A stretch of 45,350 nt of DNA from Prochlorococcus sp. AG-347-L20 (GCA_003281225.1 QCCP01000014.1:1-45350); one strand, 5' to 3'. Counted from the stretch's first letter, positions 8,240 to 17,694 are shown. A program made the numbers and translations. Notes: a model not told the origin generated them from the sequence alone.

Positions 8240-10534
8240 ATGGAGAGCATTCAATTAAGCGTTACCGGAATGAAGTGCGGAGGTTGTGTTAGTACTGTTG
8301 AAAAAATATTGAATAATTCTGATGGTATTGAAAATGTTTCTGTTAACTTGCTTACTGAAAGTGCTTATTTTGAAATTACCCAGAAACATATAGAAATAGA
8401 TTCAGTACTAGAAAATCTAAAAGAGAATGGTTTCCCATCAAAGATTTACATAAATGATTTTTCAAAAAAAATAAATAAAGCAGAATTAGAAAAAAAAAAG
8501 AAGTGGAATAATCAATGGAAAAAACTAACTTTTGCCCTATTACTTTTATTTTTTTCAGGATTAGGTCATCTGGCAGAAGGAAGATATATAAATTTTCCAA
8601 TATTAGGTAATATATTTTTTCACGCTTCATTAGCAACTTTAGCTCTATTATTTCCTGGCAGGGGAATAATTATTAATGGATTTAAATCATTTATTAAAAA
8701 CCATCCTGATATGGATTCTTTAGTAGCTCTTGGAGTAATTAGCGCATATACAACAAGTCTTCTATCCTTAATATTTCCTGCCACTGGTTTTCCTTGTTTT
8801 TTTAATGAGCCAGTTATGCTGCTAGGCTTCATACTGATTGGGCGTTACTTAGAAGAAAGAGCAAGATATCAAACTGGTTCATCCATTGGAGAATTATTAG
8901 ATCTTCAACCTGAAATGGCAAATATCTACACAGAAGACAATCAACTAAAGTCAATAAGAGTAAATACTTTAAGACCTAATCATGAGATTCAAGTTTTAGC
9001 AGGAGACAGAGTACCTGCTGACTGCATTGTTACCCGAGGTAATTCATACGTTGATGTTTCACATATTACTGGAGAATCCAAACCTATAGAAGTAAAAGAA
9101 GGCGAAAACCTATCTAGTGGGTCTTTAAATCTTAATTCAACTCTTAGGCTTAAAGTACAAAAGGTCGGAGGAGATTCTTCTCTTGCAAAACTAGTTAATC
9201 TTATTGAGTCTGTAAATGCTAGAAAACCTCGCATTCAAAGCATTGCTGATGAAATTGCAGGTAAATTTACTTACTTTGTACTTATTTTTGCTATTTTAAC
9301 CTTCTTCTTTTGGTGGAAGGGGGCAAGAAACATATGGCCTGATTTATTAATTCAAAATCATGCATTAATTACTCACTCAAGCCATACACTTCATAGTTCG
9401 CTTGGTAGTAATGCTGAGAATTTCCTGAGTTTAGCAATTCAATTGTCAATTGCCGTTTTAGTGATAGCTTGTCCTTGTGCATTAGGTTTAGCCACCCCAA
9501 CTGTAATCACTGTCGCATCAGGAAAAGCGGCAAAAAAAGGGGTTTTATTTAAAGGCGGAGATAAAATAGAGATGGCTTCAAAAATTAATCAAATTATTTT
9601 TGACAAGACAGGTACTTTAACAAAAGGTAAGCCTTTCATTGTTGATTACAAAAATAATGATGATCATTCATTTTTATTAAAAATAGCAGCCAGTTTAGAG
9701 AAAGAAAGCAGACATCCAATCGCAGATGCACTAATTCAAGAGGCAAAAAAGCAAAATTTAAGTTTATTTCCAATAAAAAAAATTTTTACTCATTCAGGTA
9801 GAGGAATTTCTGGAGAACTTGAGTCAATTGATGGACTTATTAATATTGGAAATATTGAATGGCTACTAAGCAAAGGAATAATTATCGATAGTAATGCAAA
9901 AAAAATCATGGAAAATGAAGAAACAAAAACGAACACTATCATTGGAGTAAGTATCAAAGATAAGTTATTAGGCTTTATTTTGCTCGGAGATTTACTCAGA
10001 GATGATTCAATTAAAACAGTTCAAAATTTGAGAGAAAACAAATTTAAAATTAATATTTTAAGTGGCGATAGGAAACAAACAGTTTTAGCTTTAGCAAAAA
10101 AAATTGGTTGTAAAGAAACAGAAGTAAAATGGGATCTTCTTCCTGAAATGAAGCTAAAGACTATAGAAAATTTAAAAATTAATAATAAAGTGGCAATGAT
10201 TGGTGATGGTATTAATGATGTCCCAGCCTTAGCATCCTCAGACTTAGGAATTGCGGTAGGATCAGGGACTCAAATAGCCAAGGCAAATGCAGATGTAGTA
10301 TTAATGGGAGATCAACTAAATGGATTACCCTACGCATTAAATCTTGCAAAAAAAACTATAAAAAAAATAAAGCAAAATCTAACATGGGCTTTTGGTTACA
10401 ACTTACTAGCTATACCTTTGGCAGCGGGCATTTTATTCCCTAAATACGGTATTCTTCTTACTCCCTCAATAGCAGCATTATTGATGGCTATTAGCTCTAT
10501 TACAGTTGTAATTAATGCTTTATCTTTGGATTAA
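8240..10534 (+). CDS. Cu(I)-type P1B ATPase
   Basis: 764 residues from ATG 8240; a GTG at 8231 is an alternative start. An N-terminal heavy-metal domain has GMKCGGC (Cys13, Cys16). Then come the membrane CPC motif (about 411-413), the phosphorylation site DKTGT at about 455, SRHPIADAL for ATP binding and GDGINDVPAL near 655. The last helices carry FGYN and MAISS, the Cu(I)-specific pair of P1B-1 pumps. Cyanobacteria use two such pumps, CtaA and PacS, to feed copper to plastocyanin and the oxidase; which one this is cannot be decided. A loop before the CPC helix is unusually histidine-rich. tmk follows with no spacer. Confidence 0.92.
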   Translation: MESIQLSVTGMKCGGCVSTVEKILNNSDGIENVSVNLLTESAYFEITQKHIEIDSVLENLKENGFPSKIYINDFSKKINKAELEKKKKWNNQWKKLTFALLLLFFSGLGHLAEGRYINFPILGNIFFHASLATLALLFPGRGIIINGFKSFIKNHPDMDSLVALGVISAYTTSLLSLIFPATGFPCFFNEPVMLLGFILIGRYLEERARYQTGSSIGELLDLQPEMANIYTEDNQLKSIRVNTLRPNHEIQVLAGDRVPADCIVTRGNSYVDVSHITGESKPIEVKEGENLSSGSLNLNSTLRLKVQKVGGDSSLAKLVNLIESVNARKPRIQSIADEIAGKFTYFVLIFAILTFFFWWKGARNIWPDLLIQNHALITHSSHTLHSSLGSNAENFLSLAIQLSIAVLVIACPCALGLATPTVITVASGKAAKKGVLFKGGDKIEMASKINQIIFDKTGTLTKGKPFIVDYKNNDDHSFLLKIAASLEKESRHPIADALIQEAKKQNLSLFPIKKIFTHSGRGISGELESIDGLINIGNIEWLLSKGIIIDSNAKKIMENEETKTNTIIGVSIKDKLLGFILLGDLLRDDSIKTVQNLRENKFKINILSGDRKQTVLALAKKIGCKETEVKWDLLPEMKLKTIENLKINNKVAMIGDGINDVPALASSDLGIAVGSGTQIAKANADVVLMGDQLNGLPYALNLAKKTIKKIKQNLTWAFGYNLLAIPLAAGILFPKYGILLTPSIAALLMAISSITVVINALSLD

Positions 10535-11173
10535 ATGAAGGGGAAATTTATCGTTATTGAGGGTATTGATGGATGTGGTAAAACTACCCAAATAGATGAA
10601 CTATCTAAATGGCTTCCTAATAGTGGTCTAATAAAGAAAGGGTCTAAATTAATAACAACTCGAGAGCCTGGAGGTAGTCTGTTAGGAAAAAAACTTAGAG
10701 GACTGATTCTTGATAATAATGAAAATAACAAGCCTTCATCTCTTGCAGAATTATTGCTTTATTCAGCGGATAGAGCTGAACACGTTTCCAAAATTATTTC
10801 ACCTGCTTTAAATAACAATGATTGGGTAATAAGTGATAGATTTTCCGATTCCACACTGGCTTATCAAGGTTATGGAAGAAATATAAATTTAGAAATAATT
10901 ACAAATATTGAATCTATTGTGTGTCAAGGAGCAACTCCAGATCTCACTTTCTTCTTAGAAATTTCTCCAGAAGAGAGCATATTCCGAAGAAAAAATGAAA
11001 TTCCAGATAGAATAGAATCAGAAGGTATTAGATTTTTAGAAAAAGTAAATGAAGGCTTTAAAATAATTGCCAAACAAAAAAACTGGAAAGTAATATCTGC
11101 TTCGCAAAATATTAAAACTATTTCTAATCAAATTAAAGAGACTTTGCTAAACAATTTTTCTAATAACAAATGA
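10535..11173 (+). CDS. tmk: Thymidylate kinase
   Basis: 212 residues. P-loop GIDGCGKTT at 10-18, TREPGG near 46 for dTMP binding, and [15 protein letters not shown] near 98 are diagnostic. It phosphorylates dTMP to dTDP. The ATG follows directly on the ATPase stop, and the end overlaps holB by 4 bp, so three genes form one operon. Confidence 0.95.
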   Translation: MKGKFIVIEGIDGCGKTTQIDELSKWLPNSGLIKKGSKLITTREPGGSLLGKKLRGLILDNNENNKPSSLAELLLYSADRAEHVSKIISPALNNNDWVISDRFSDSTLAYQGYGRNINLEIITNIESIVCQGATPDLTFFLEISPEESIFRRKNEIPDRIESEGIRFLEKVNEGFKIIAKQKNWKVISASQNIKTISNQIKETLLNNFSNNK

Positions 11174-12132
11174 TTGAGGTTAAAAAAAATAATTTTTTCT
11201 TGAATGAAGAAGTTAATACCTGTCTTAAGAACATAATTAAAAACAAATCATTGGCTAATGGTTATATATTTTATGGTGCTGAAGGATTAGGAAAAAAGCA
11301 AACTGCCCTAAAATTTATAAAAGAAATTTTTAAACAGTATTCACCAAGCGAAAATGTTCAAGAGAAAATTAAAAACAATAACCATCCAGATTTTTTAATT
11401 ATTGAACCTGATTATGCTTTGACAACAAAAAGTTCAGGAAGTTTCGATCTTGAAAAAAAAATAAAAAGTGGATCTGAGATTATAAAAATTACTCAAATAC
11501 GTAATATCAAAACTTTTCTTAGTCAAAAATCAATAAACTCAGAAAAAAAAATTGTTTTGATTATTGATGCACACCTATTAAACGAGGCAGCCTCAAATTG
11601 CCTTTTAAAAACCTTAGAAGAACCTAATAATGGTGTTTTTATTTTACTAACATCTAAATTAAACCTTCTCTTAGATACGATCATCTCAAGATGTCAAATC
11701 GTCAGATTTCGATCTTTTTCTAGTAAACAAATAAAGTCAATTTTGAAAGAATATTTAGATACTTATAAATTCAAGATAAATCCAAAATTAAAATTTGAAG
11801 ATTTAATAAACTCTTCAAATGGATCTCCAAATCAATTATTGAAAAATATTGAAATTTGTAATGATTTTTCAGATGAAATTATAAGTAAATTGGATTCTCC
11901 AATTAAAAATAGTCTGGAAATATTAGAAATATCTAAATCAATATCTGAAAAATTAGAAATTTCTCAACAGATTTGTTTAGTAAATTTAATTCAAAGAATT
12001 TGGTGGAGAAAAACAAAAAATATCGGTTTAGTTAAAAAACTTGAAAATTTAAAAGACCTTTTAAGAAAAAACATACAACCTAGGTTGTCATGGGAAATAG
12101 CTTTTTTAAAAATTTCAATGGAAGATATATAA
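11170..12132 (+). CDS. holB: DNA polymerase III delta' subunit
   Basis: 320 residues. An AAA+ clamp-loader fold: [11 protein letters not shown] as the P-loop, [26 protein letters not shown] as the Walker B to sensor region, and ISRCQIVRF as the SRC motif. The zinc-binding module of enterobacterial delta' is absent; only an unstructured [11 protein letters not shown] stretch lies there. It overlaps tmk by 4 bp (ATGA), a common tmk-holB pairing. It converges with rpaA, 2 bp apart. Confidence 0.88.
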   Translation: MIEVKKNNFFLNEEVNTCLKNIIKNKSLANGYIFYGAEGLGKKQTALKFIKEIFKQYSPSENVQEKIKNNNHPDFLIIEPDYALTTKSSGSFDLEKKIKSGSEIIKITQIRNIKTFLSQKSINSEKKIVLIIDAHLLNEAASNCLLKTLEEPNNGVFILLTSKLNLLLDTIISRCQIVRFRSFSSKQIKSILKEYLDTYKFKINPKLKFEDLINSSNGSPNQLLKNIEICNDFSDEIISKLDSPIKNSLEILEISKSISEKLEISQQICLVNLIQRIWWRKTKNIGLVKKLENLKDLLRKNIQPRLSWEIAFLKISMEDI

Positions 12133-12134
12133 GG

Positions 12135-12917
12135 TTAATCTAATGCAGAATTTATTAAGTCAGGATTTCTTGCTTTAATGAACTCTTGCCTAGCAGTTTC
12201 CACTTGAGAACCAATAGGTAACTCCAGACAATATCCAGCACCGTATACAGTTTTTATATAAATAGGTTTGCGTGGATCTGGTTCAAGTTTAGTACGTAAG
12301 TGTCTAATATGAACTCTTATTGTCTCAATATCATCATCAGGTTCATATCCCCATACTTCTTTGAGAATTAATGCTGGAGATACAGTTTGACCATGTCTCT
12401 GCAAAAGACAATGAAGAAGTTCAAATTCAAGATGGGTTAACCTAACAGGAGATTCAAACCATATAGCTTCAAATCTTTCCGGAACAAGAGTCAAAGGGCC
12501 ATAATTTAATATTTCTTGCTGGTTACTAGAGTTTAATTGAGCTCTGTTGGTTCTTCTTAATAAAGCTTTTATGCGTACATGTAATTCTTCTAAATCGAAT
12601 GGTTTAGTAATGTAATCATCTGCTCCAGAATTAAACCCAGTAACTTTATCTTTAAGGCCTCCTAACGCAGTTATCATCAAAATTGGTATATTTGATGTTC
12701 TTTCATCTCTTCTTAGTCGCTGGCATAAAGTTAAACCATCAACACTTGGTAGCATTAAATCCAAAAGTATTAAATCTGGTGAATATTGAAGAGCTAATGC
12801 TTGTCCTTTAATTCCATCTTCAGCTTTTTGGACATCGAAACCAGAATGTTCTAAATGCCTAGCAACTAAATCACGCATATCACGATCATCTTCAATTAGA
12901 AGGATTGAAATTTTCAT
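12135..12917 (-). CDS. rpaA: OmpR-family response regulator RpaA
   Basis: 260 residues. Receiver domain with EDD at 9-11, Asp53 in LLLDLMLP, and the conserved Lys in [12 protein letters not shown]-terminal winged helix with [26 protein letters not shown]. The phrase [14 protein letters not shown] and [20 protein letters not shown] match cyanobacterial RpaA, the clock-output regulator phosphorylated by SasA. The closest alternative is another OmpR-type paralogue. It sits at the edge of the mobile island, whose first 400 bp form its upstream region. Confidence 0.75.
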   Translation of the reverse strand: MKISILLIEDDRDMRDLVARHLEHSGFDVQKAEDGIKGQALALQYSPDLILLDLMLPSVDGLTLCQRLRRDERTSNIPILMITALGGLKDKVTGFNSGADDYITKPFDLEELHVRIKALLRRTNRAQLNSSNQQEILNYGPLTLVPERFEAIWFESPVRLTHLEFELLHCLLQRHGQTVSPALILKEVWGYEPDDDIETIRVHIRHLRTKLEPDPRKPIYIKTVYGAGYCLELPIGSQVETARQEFIKARNPDLINSALD

Positions 12918-13318
12918 ATTTATGAACTATTAAATTAAAATTAAGTTTTTGTAATATGATTCTCTCAAGAATTTATAAAGATTGCTGAATTAATGTAAAC
13001 AATTTTATCAATTACATTTATCAAATTACTTTGTTATAGCAATGGATTAGAGAGAAATTACAGATTTTTAAAAAGTTGAAATTTTAGAATTTCTTTCGAT
13101 TCTATTTACTTTTTCTTAATAATCAAAGGATTATTAGAAACAAATAATTGTTCAAATTGAAAGAATGTCTAATTCAGATTGTAAATATAAGGTTTAGAAA
13201 ATTAAATTAAATGGAGATTTTCAGTTTTCAAAAAGGAATTAACTAAGTTTAAAATTTTTCATTTATCCAAATGTTTAAACTCATAATTTTGTCTATATTA
13301 AAAAAAATTAAAGTATCC
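12918..13318. other. Gene-free upstream region of rpaA
   Basis: About 400 bp with no convincing gene. It must contain the rpaA promoter and marks the left edge of the island. Two perfect but AT-only inverted repeats occur (13085-13104 and near 13118-13137). Neither is followed by a T run that would make a clear terminator, and I assign them no role. Confidence 0.5.
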
Positions 13319-13678
13319 ATGAAAAAGAATTCTATTATCTATTCTGATTTATCAAAAAAACAACTAGAAATTCTTAAAGAACTTTACATTCAAAAAAAAG
13401 TTGAATCGATGAGTCATCAAGAACTTAAACAATATGTATTAGAAATTATTTCTCATCAAATAAACGATACTATTGACAAAGAAGAGGAGATGGAAGCATG
13501 GAGAGAAATGTCAGATTTTTTTGGAGAACAATTTGAAATAAATATCTTAGAAATACAAACAAAATACATAGACCATAAAAACGTAATTGAAACAGAAATA
13601 GATTCTCAGAAGCAAAGAATAGAATTACTTGAAAGGAATAATTTGGATCAAGAGAAAAAGGATATGTGGGATGACTAG
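13319..13678 (+). CDS. Small acidic picocyanobacterial protein of unknown function
   Basis: 119 residues from ATG 13319; the same frame is open upstream to 13271, but the shorter start fits the charged soluble sequence better because the extra residues are just a hydrophobic run. The sequence is helical and acidic, with MSHQELKQYVLEII, NDTIDKEEEMEAWREMSDFFGEQFE, and a C-terminal coiled-coil-like EIDSQKQRIELLERN. It resembles short hypothetical proteins common in Prochlorococcus and Synechococcus. No catalytic motif is visible. It lies left of the first tRNA remnant, so it may be core or belong to an older insertion. Confidence 0.6.
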   Translation: MKKNSIIYSDLSKKQLEILKELYIQKKVESMSHQELKQYVLEIISHQINDTIDKEEEMEAWREMSDFFGEQFEINILEIQTKYIDHKNVIETEIDSQKQRIELLERNNLDQEKKDMWDD

Positions 13679-13949
13679 AATTTTCTGAATGATGCAGTAA
13701 TTCAAACGATATAAACAAAATCTGTCTTAATTTTTAAAAAATGAATATAAATCAAAGAGCATGTTTTTCAATTTTGACGAGAGTTTTGAATCCGTTCTAA
13801 TTACTGTTATTAAAAAACAATTTTTTTATTTATAATTAGTTAACATATCTAATATATAATTATACTAAATGTTCTATATACTGTTCTAAAAATTATAGCA
13901 AACATACTTGATTATATCTCTGGCTAGCCACTATTTGACAAAAAAGACA

Positions 13950-13985
13950 AAAATAAAGAAAAGTCACCTTTTTTATGGTGACTTT
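13950..13985 (-). terminator. Rho-independent terminator beside the leftmost tRNA remnant
   Basis: On the minus strand an 8-bp stem AAGTCACC/GGTGACTT with a short A/T loop is followed by a T-rich tract. It stands downstream of the tRNA remnant in the sense a tRNA-Asn transcript would have, as at the other att copies. Confidence 0.7.
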
Positions 13986-14007
13986 GGATAACTTTTTAGA
14001 ATTTATA

Positions 14008-14026
14008 AACTCCCCGGGCGGGATTC
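14008..14026 (-). repeat. tRNA-Asn 3'-end remnant (att-like copy 1)
   Basis: Nineteen bases, AACTCCCCGGGCGGGATTC on the plus strand, are identical to the 3' end of the tRNA-Asn gene at 24047-24065 and then diverge. This is the longest remnant of the four and the most distal from the intact tRNA. Confidence 0.9.
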
Positions 14027-14231
14027 AAATAATGGGGAAGAAGTTTTTCATAGATTGATCTGATAAGGTATTTGTTTATAAATAAGGAGAAAACAAGAAA
14101 ACATTCAAGTTTTTATTACTTAGTGGAGTTAATTTTAGATCGAAAATATCAAGACATTTCTTCTTATGAACTATAATCTTTAAAATTTTACTTAATTTTT
14201 ATTAATTAATTTCATAAAGAGGATCAATTAA

Positions 14232-15062
14232 ATGGTAATAACACCATTAAATAAGAAAAAACTGGAAAATTTTTTTAATCGAGACGCACAAAATCTACTT
14301 AAATATTTTTTATTTAAAGCAATCTTTTCTCAACCGGAATTAGTCAATAATCAGTCCGAGATTCCTATTCAAGTCCCAAAAGAACATATAGAACAATGGT
14401 TAGTCCAATGTTTAGGAGCAGATCCTGTTGGTTCTGGAAGTTATCCTGTAGATATTATCAATCTCAATAAAAAATATGGCGCAGATGCAAAAATGCTCTC
14501 CTGGAATGGCAAGAAAGGTTCTTTATCGGGAGAAACCTCATTAGCACAAAAATTTAAGGATGCAGGTAATGACCTAGATGATGCCTTTAGGAATAGACAA
14601 TTTGATGGGATTGTTAATGATTGGTCTAAATTATTAAAAAATAAATTATTGCATGTTAAAAATGACTACAAAGGATTAGACGAAATTTATTATTTTTTTG
14701 TTATTCGTCAAAATAATATTTTTCATGTATGTGGAATGGAGGTTGACATAAACAAAATAGATTATATTTGTGTTGACAGAACCTCTTCGGCATCTATATG
14801 GATCAAAAATCTTATAGATTCAAATTATGGAGAGTCAAAAATATATAAAGCAAAAAAAAGGATGGAATTAAGACTCTATCCTTATAAATGGATAGAAAAT
14901 AATTTAGTAATTAGTTTTGATAACTCAACTTTAAATATTGAAAATAAAGAATTGATCGGTATGGATATTAATGAATTATATTCACATTCATTTTATAATT
15001 TTATAAATTTGTTCAAAACAATTATTGGAGACCCAAAGTTAGATACTTTTAAAAATAAGTAA
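14232..15062 (+). CDS. Candidate restriction endonuclease or R-M accessory protein (unrecognised family)
   Basis: 276 residues with a good AAGAGG ribosome site. I do not recognise the family. A possible PD-(D/E)XK core is visible: Pro72-Val73-Asp74, followed 11 residues later by Asp85-Ala86-Lys87 (GADAKML). The segment GADPVGSGSYPVD before it resembles the glycine-rich approach to such cores. It heads a plus-strand run with a second nuclease-like gene and a glycosylase, opposite a cytosine methyltransferase. It may be the restriction enzyme or a helper; the motif alone is weak. Confidence 0.5.
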   Translation: MVITPLNKKKLENFFNRDAQNLLKYFLFKAIFSQPELVNNQSEIPIQVPKEHIEQWLVQCLGADPVGSGSYPVDIINLNKKYGADAKMLSWNGKKGSLSGETSLAQKFKDAGNDLDDAFRNRQFDGIVNDWSKLLKNKLLHVKNDYKGLDEIYYFFVIRQNNIFHVCGMEVDINKIDYICVDRTSSASIWIKNLIDSNYGESKIYKAKKRMELRLYPYKWIENNLVISFDNSTLNIENKELIGMDINELYSHSFYNFINLFKTIIGDPKLDTFKNK

Positions 15063-15103
15063 AAAGACTTTGCTTAAAAGTCATTAAATTATTCTTAACT
15101 AAA

Positions 15104-15847
15104 GTGACCATTCTCAACACTAAAGATGGTTATAATTTTTTTATACCCACTATTCACAAGAAGAAATTTAACCCCACTCAAATAGAAAAAAAATATGTAA
15201 ATCATACGCTTGAATTTGCATATGCTATGACTTTTGGTAAGAGTGGAGAACATAGAAAATATCGCTCGGGAGGATCGCATCTAAGAAAAAACGGGGAAAT
15301 ATTCTGCGACACTTTTCAAGGAAAGTTAGCAGAATTTTTTGTATACAAGGAACTTACCAGAATGGGTATAAACTGCCCAAAACCCTGTATTGAGAAATGG
15401 GGACTTGGTACATGGGATGACGATGACTTTTCCATTAACAATAATTTAATTAATGTAAAATCAGTGGCATTCTTCTCTAATTTGCTTTTATTGGAAACAA
15501 AAGATTGGGACATATCAGGTAAATATATTCCTAATAGTAAATATTACGATTATTTTGTTGTTGTTAGAATCAAACCAGAACTTAAAAAAGAATTTAGTAG
15601 TCAGAGAATGCTGAATTCAAGTGATATTAGTTTTAAAAAAATAAAATCAATATTTGAAAAGCAGACATTTTTTGCTGATATACCTGGGTATATTACTTAT
15701 TCATTTTTGAAAGAAAAAATTCAAGAGAAACAAATATTGCCTAAAGGTGCAATACTTAACGCACGTACAAAGATGGATGCAGAAAACTATTATATTTTAA
15801 GTAAGGATTTTATAAATGTTAATAACATTAAGAATTTTCTAAATTAA
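15104..15847 (+). CDS. Candidate type II restriction endonuclease (PD-(D/E)XK-like)
   Basis: 247 residues from a GTG start at 15104 with no clear ribosome site; the next Met is at residue 42. A plausible nuclease core runs from Glu77 in QGKLAEFFVYKEL, through the acidic WDDDDFSI (Asp105-108), to NVKSVAF with Lys119, giving an E...D-x10-VK pattern of the PD-(D/E)XK fold. The glycosylase gene follows with no spacer and the methyltransferase is convergent, the normal layout of a type II system. The recognition sequence cannot be deduced. Confidence 0.55.
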   Translation: MTILNTKDGYNFFIPTIHKKKFNPTQIEKKYVNHTLEFAYAMTFGKSGEHRKYRSGGSHLRKNGEIFCDTFQGKLAEFFVYKELTRMGINCPKPCIEKWGLGTWDDDDFSINNNLINVKSVAFFSNLLLLETKDWDISGKYIPNSKYYDYFVVVRIKPELKKEFSSQRMLNSSDISFKKIKSIFEKQTFFADIPGYITYSFLKEKIQEKQILPKGAILNARTKMDAENYYILSKDFINVNNIKNFLN

Positions 15848-16459
15848 ATGTGCTTAAAGTCAAAAAATATTATTCAAAATCTTCAACGTCAAGATAAGAC
15901 TTTTAGTTTAATAGTTAAGCAAATAGGATATATAAATTTAGAAAAAAAAGAACTTAACTTTGAAGAATTAATAAAAATTATAATTAATCAACAACTTTCA
16001 AACCATGTATCACGAATAATTTTTCAACGTTTAAGGGACAAAATTAATAACTCCGAGCCAATCTCACCTTTATCAATAATTGATTTTGATAATAAAAAAC
16101 TCAGGGACTTAGGTATTTCTCATTCAAAGATTTCTTTTATGAAAGAGACTGCTAAATATTTTATGGATTATCCTTACATAATAAAAAAATGGGAAACCAT
16201 GAATGATGAAGATGCAAAAATTAAAATTCAAGAATTAAAGGGGTTTGGTCCTTGGTCTGCAAATATTATTCTATTATTTTATATGGGTAGAAATAATGTA
16301 TTTCCATATAATGATTCAACTTTACAAAAAGCATATTTTAAAATTTATGGTGAAAGATTATTATCAAATCTCTCTCAAATTGATTGGGCAAGACCTTATA
16401 GAAGTATAGTTGCGAGATATCTTTGGAAGTGGGTAGATAATGGTGCGAAAAAAATCTAA
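15848..16459 (+). CDS. HhH-GPD DNA glycosylase (AlkA-like)
   Basis: 203 residues; the ATG follows the preceding stop directly. The helix-hairpin-helix LKGFGPWSANIILLF (130-144) leads to the catalytic Asp156 in VFPYNDSTL, the standard HhH-GPD arrangement of 3-methyladenine glycosylase II. No C-terminal iron-sulfur cysteines exist, so it is AlkA-like rather than Nth/MutY-like. Location within a 5-methylcytosine R-M cluster suggests it may repair damage linked to methylation, such as T:G mismatches from deaminated 5-methylcytosine; that substrate is inference. Plain alkylation repair is the alternative. Confidence 0.8.
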   Translation: MCLKSKNIIQNLQRQDKTFSLIVKQIGYINLEKKELNFEELIKIIINQQLSNHVSRIIFQRLRDKINNSEPISPLSIIDFDNKKLRDLGISHSKISFMKETAKYFMDYPYIIKKWETMNDEDAKIKIQELKGFGPWSANIILLFYMGRNNVFPYNDSTLQKAYFKIYGERLLSNLSQIDWARPYRSIVARYLWKWVDNGAKKI

Positions 16460-16502
16460 TTATTTATATAAATCTTATACACTCGTGAAATTAAATTCAG
16501 TC

Positions 16503-17510
16503 TTAAGATCCATTTTTTCTTAAATAATTATAAATAATTGATGAGAATTTTCTAAAAATATCTACTGTTACTGAGTTACCTGCTTGTTTATATAGTTGCG
16601 TATTTGGTACGTCTCTGGGTAACTTGAAAGTTCTTGGGAATCCTTGAAGGTTAAAGCATTCTCTAGGTGTAATTTTTCTAATACCATAATCATCCTTAAT
16701 TAAAGGAACATTATGACCCCCTGTCCCCATATTTGCTGTCAAAGTTGGACATACTCCACTTTTGTTTTCTCTTACATAAACTCGTCTCCACTGATAAAAA
16801 GTATTCTTTTTAGTAATAGATCCTATTAAATCATCATAATTATATTTATCTTTCCTGTAGTAATACTTTTCATCTACAGCATTACTTTCTAAAAAATCAG
16901 AAATAGGTTTAAGTTTAATCTTTTTTTCAGTAGGAAATAGTTTACTTAAATATGTTGATTTATGTTTTGAAGAATCAAAACAAATATCTTTGTCCTCCAG
17001 AAAACAAAAAATAAAAGTTCTTTCTCTGTTTTGTGGAACACAAGTATATTCACAAGTATTCATAATTTTTGAAAGAACACAATATCCAGTATTTTCTAAA
17101 CTTTCTTGAATTATCCTAAATGTTTTTTTCTTATCATGAGTATAAATATTTTTAACATTTTCTAGTAAAAGAACTTGTGGTTTTTTGGGTAACTCATTTA
17201 TTAATCTTATAATTTGAAAAAAGACATCGCCTCTTTTATCTACAAATCCTTTTTGATAACCTGCAACAGAAAATGCCTGACAAGGAAAACCCCCAACAAG
17301 TACGTCAACTGCTTCTAAATCTTTTCCTTGTAATTGATTAATGTCTATTTCATAAAATGGGTGAGAGAAATTTTTTCTATAAGTTTTAGAAGCATATCTA
17401 TCAATATCTGTTCCCCATACAATTTTAAATTTTTCTTTATCAGAGAAACCAAGTTCGATTCCACCTACTCCTGAAAATAATCCTCCTACCTTATAAACCT
17501 TATTTTCCAT
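16503..17510 (-). CDS. DNA (cytosine-5) methyltransferase
   Basis: 335 residues from ATG 17510; a TTG two codons upstream is less likely. Motif I LFSGVGGIELGF, catalytic PCQ at 76-78 (GGFPCQAFSVAG), ENV at 117-119, QNRERTF near 162, and C-terminal motifs RKITPRECFNLQGFP and YKQAGNSVTV are all present. The region between about 190 and 285 is the variable target-recognition domain. It should protect host DNA from the nuclease encoded opposite. All conserved motifs are intact, so it is probably active. It converges with the glycosylase gene, 43 bp away. Confidence 0.95.
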   Translation of the reverse strand: MENKVYKVGGLFSGVGGIELGFSDKEKFKIVWGTDIDRYASKTYRKNFSHPFYEIDINQLQGKDLEAVDVLVGGFPCQAFSVAGYQKGFVDKRGDVFFQIIRLINELPKKPQVLLLENVKNIYTHDKKKTFRIIQESLENTGYCVLSKIMNTCEYTCVPQNRERTFIFCFLEDKDICFDSSKHKSTYLSKLFPTEKKIKLKPISDFLESNAVDEKYYYRKDKYNYDDLIGSITKKNTFYQWRRVYVRENKSGVCPTLTANMGTGGHNVPLIKDDYGIRKITPRECFNLQGFPRTFKLPRDVPNTQLYKQAGNSVTVDIFRKFSSIIYNYLRKNGS

Positions 17511-17631
17511 ATTCAACTATATTAAAAATAACATTAAAAATACTCTAGATATTTTATGAGAAATGTTTCAAATCTTTAATGATATTTTTAAATTTTATAA
17601 TCTAATTTTCTTCAGATCTCAATCAGAGTAT

Positions 17632-17665
17632 TAAAAAAGACCTCAAGTGACATAACCTGAAGTCT
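17632..17665 (-). terminator. Rho-independent terminator at att copy 2
   Basis: Minus-strand stem AGACTTCAGG pairs with CACTTGAGGTCT (one G-T wobble and small imperfections) and is followed by TTTTTT. It lies 15 bp from the tRNA remnant and resembles the sequence of the terminator at copy 3. Confidence 0.75.
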
Positions 17666-17680
17666 GAAGATCATTAAATT

Positions 17681-17694
17681 GAACTCCCCGGGCG
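17681..17694 (-). repeat. tRNA-Asn 3'-end remnant (att-like copy 2)
   Basis: GAACTCCCCGGGCG matches 24046-24059 exactly, then diverges into GAAAGTCGGG, which is shared with copy 4. Here the junction also forms a perfect inverted repeat: CTCCCCG (17684-17690) and CGGGGAG (17700-17706) around a 9-nt spacer. Confidence 0.9.

Larger units (their letters stand above)
13679..14231. other. Gene-free junction with terminator and tRNA remnant
   Basis: About 550 bp without a credible gene. It holds a strong hairpin terminator near 13950-13985, the leftmost tRNA-Asn 3'-end copy at 14008-14026 and about 200 bp of AT-rich leader before the next gene. Unlike the other unit ends, I see no 11-bp iterons here. 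Confidence 0.6.
14008..17694. mobile_element. Integrated unit A: restriction-modification cargo
   Basis: Bounded by tRNA-Asn 3'-end copies at 14008-14026 and 17681-17694. It contains three plus-strand genes and one convergent methyltransferase gene. It lacks AlpA, integrase and recognisable 11-bp iterons, so its ends may be decayed; it is farthest from the tRNA, which fits an older insertion. Boundaries come from repeats only. Confidence 0.65.

Noticed and set aside
8376-8636. Open minus-strand frame within the Cu-ATPase gene
   Set aside because: Hydrophobic shadow of membrane-helix codons; no independent evidence.
13085-13137. Two AT-only inverted repeats upstream of the small gene at 13319
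   Set aside because: Stems have no G/C strength and no following T run, so neither a terminator nor an operator can be argued in such AT-rich DNA.
13271-13318. Upstream start for the small acidic protein
   Set aside because: It only adds a hydrophobic stretch (KLIILSILKKIKV) to a soluble charged protein; ATG 13319 is simpler, although a signal-like segment cannot be fully excluded.
13921-14040. Possible full tRNA or small RNA around the leftmost tRNA copy
   Set aside because: Only 19 bases match tRNA-Asn; the rest of the cloverleaf is missing, so it is a remnant and not an RNA gene.
15062-15103. Hairpin GACTTT/AAAGTC between the two nuclease-like genes
   Set aside because: Short stem without a T run; it lies inside a likely operon and is too weak to call a terminator.
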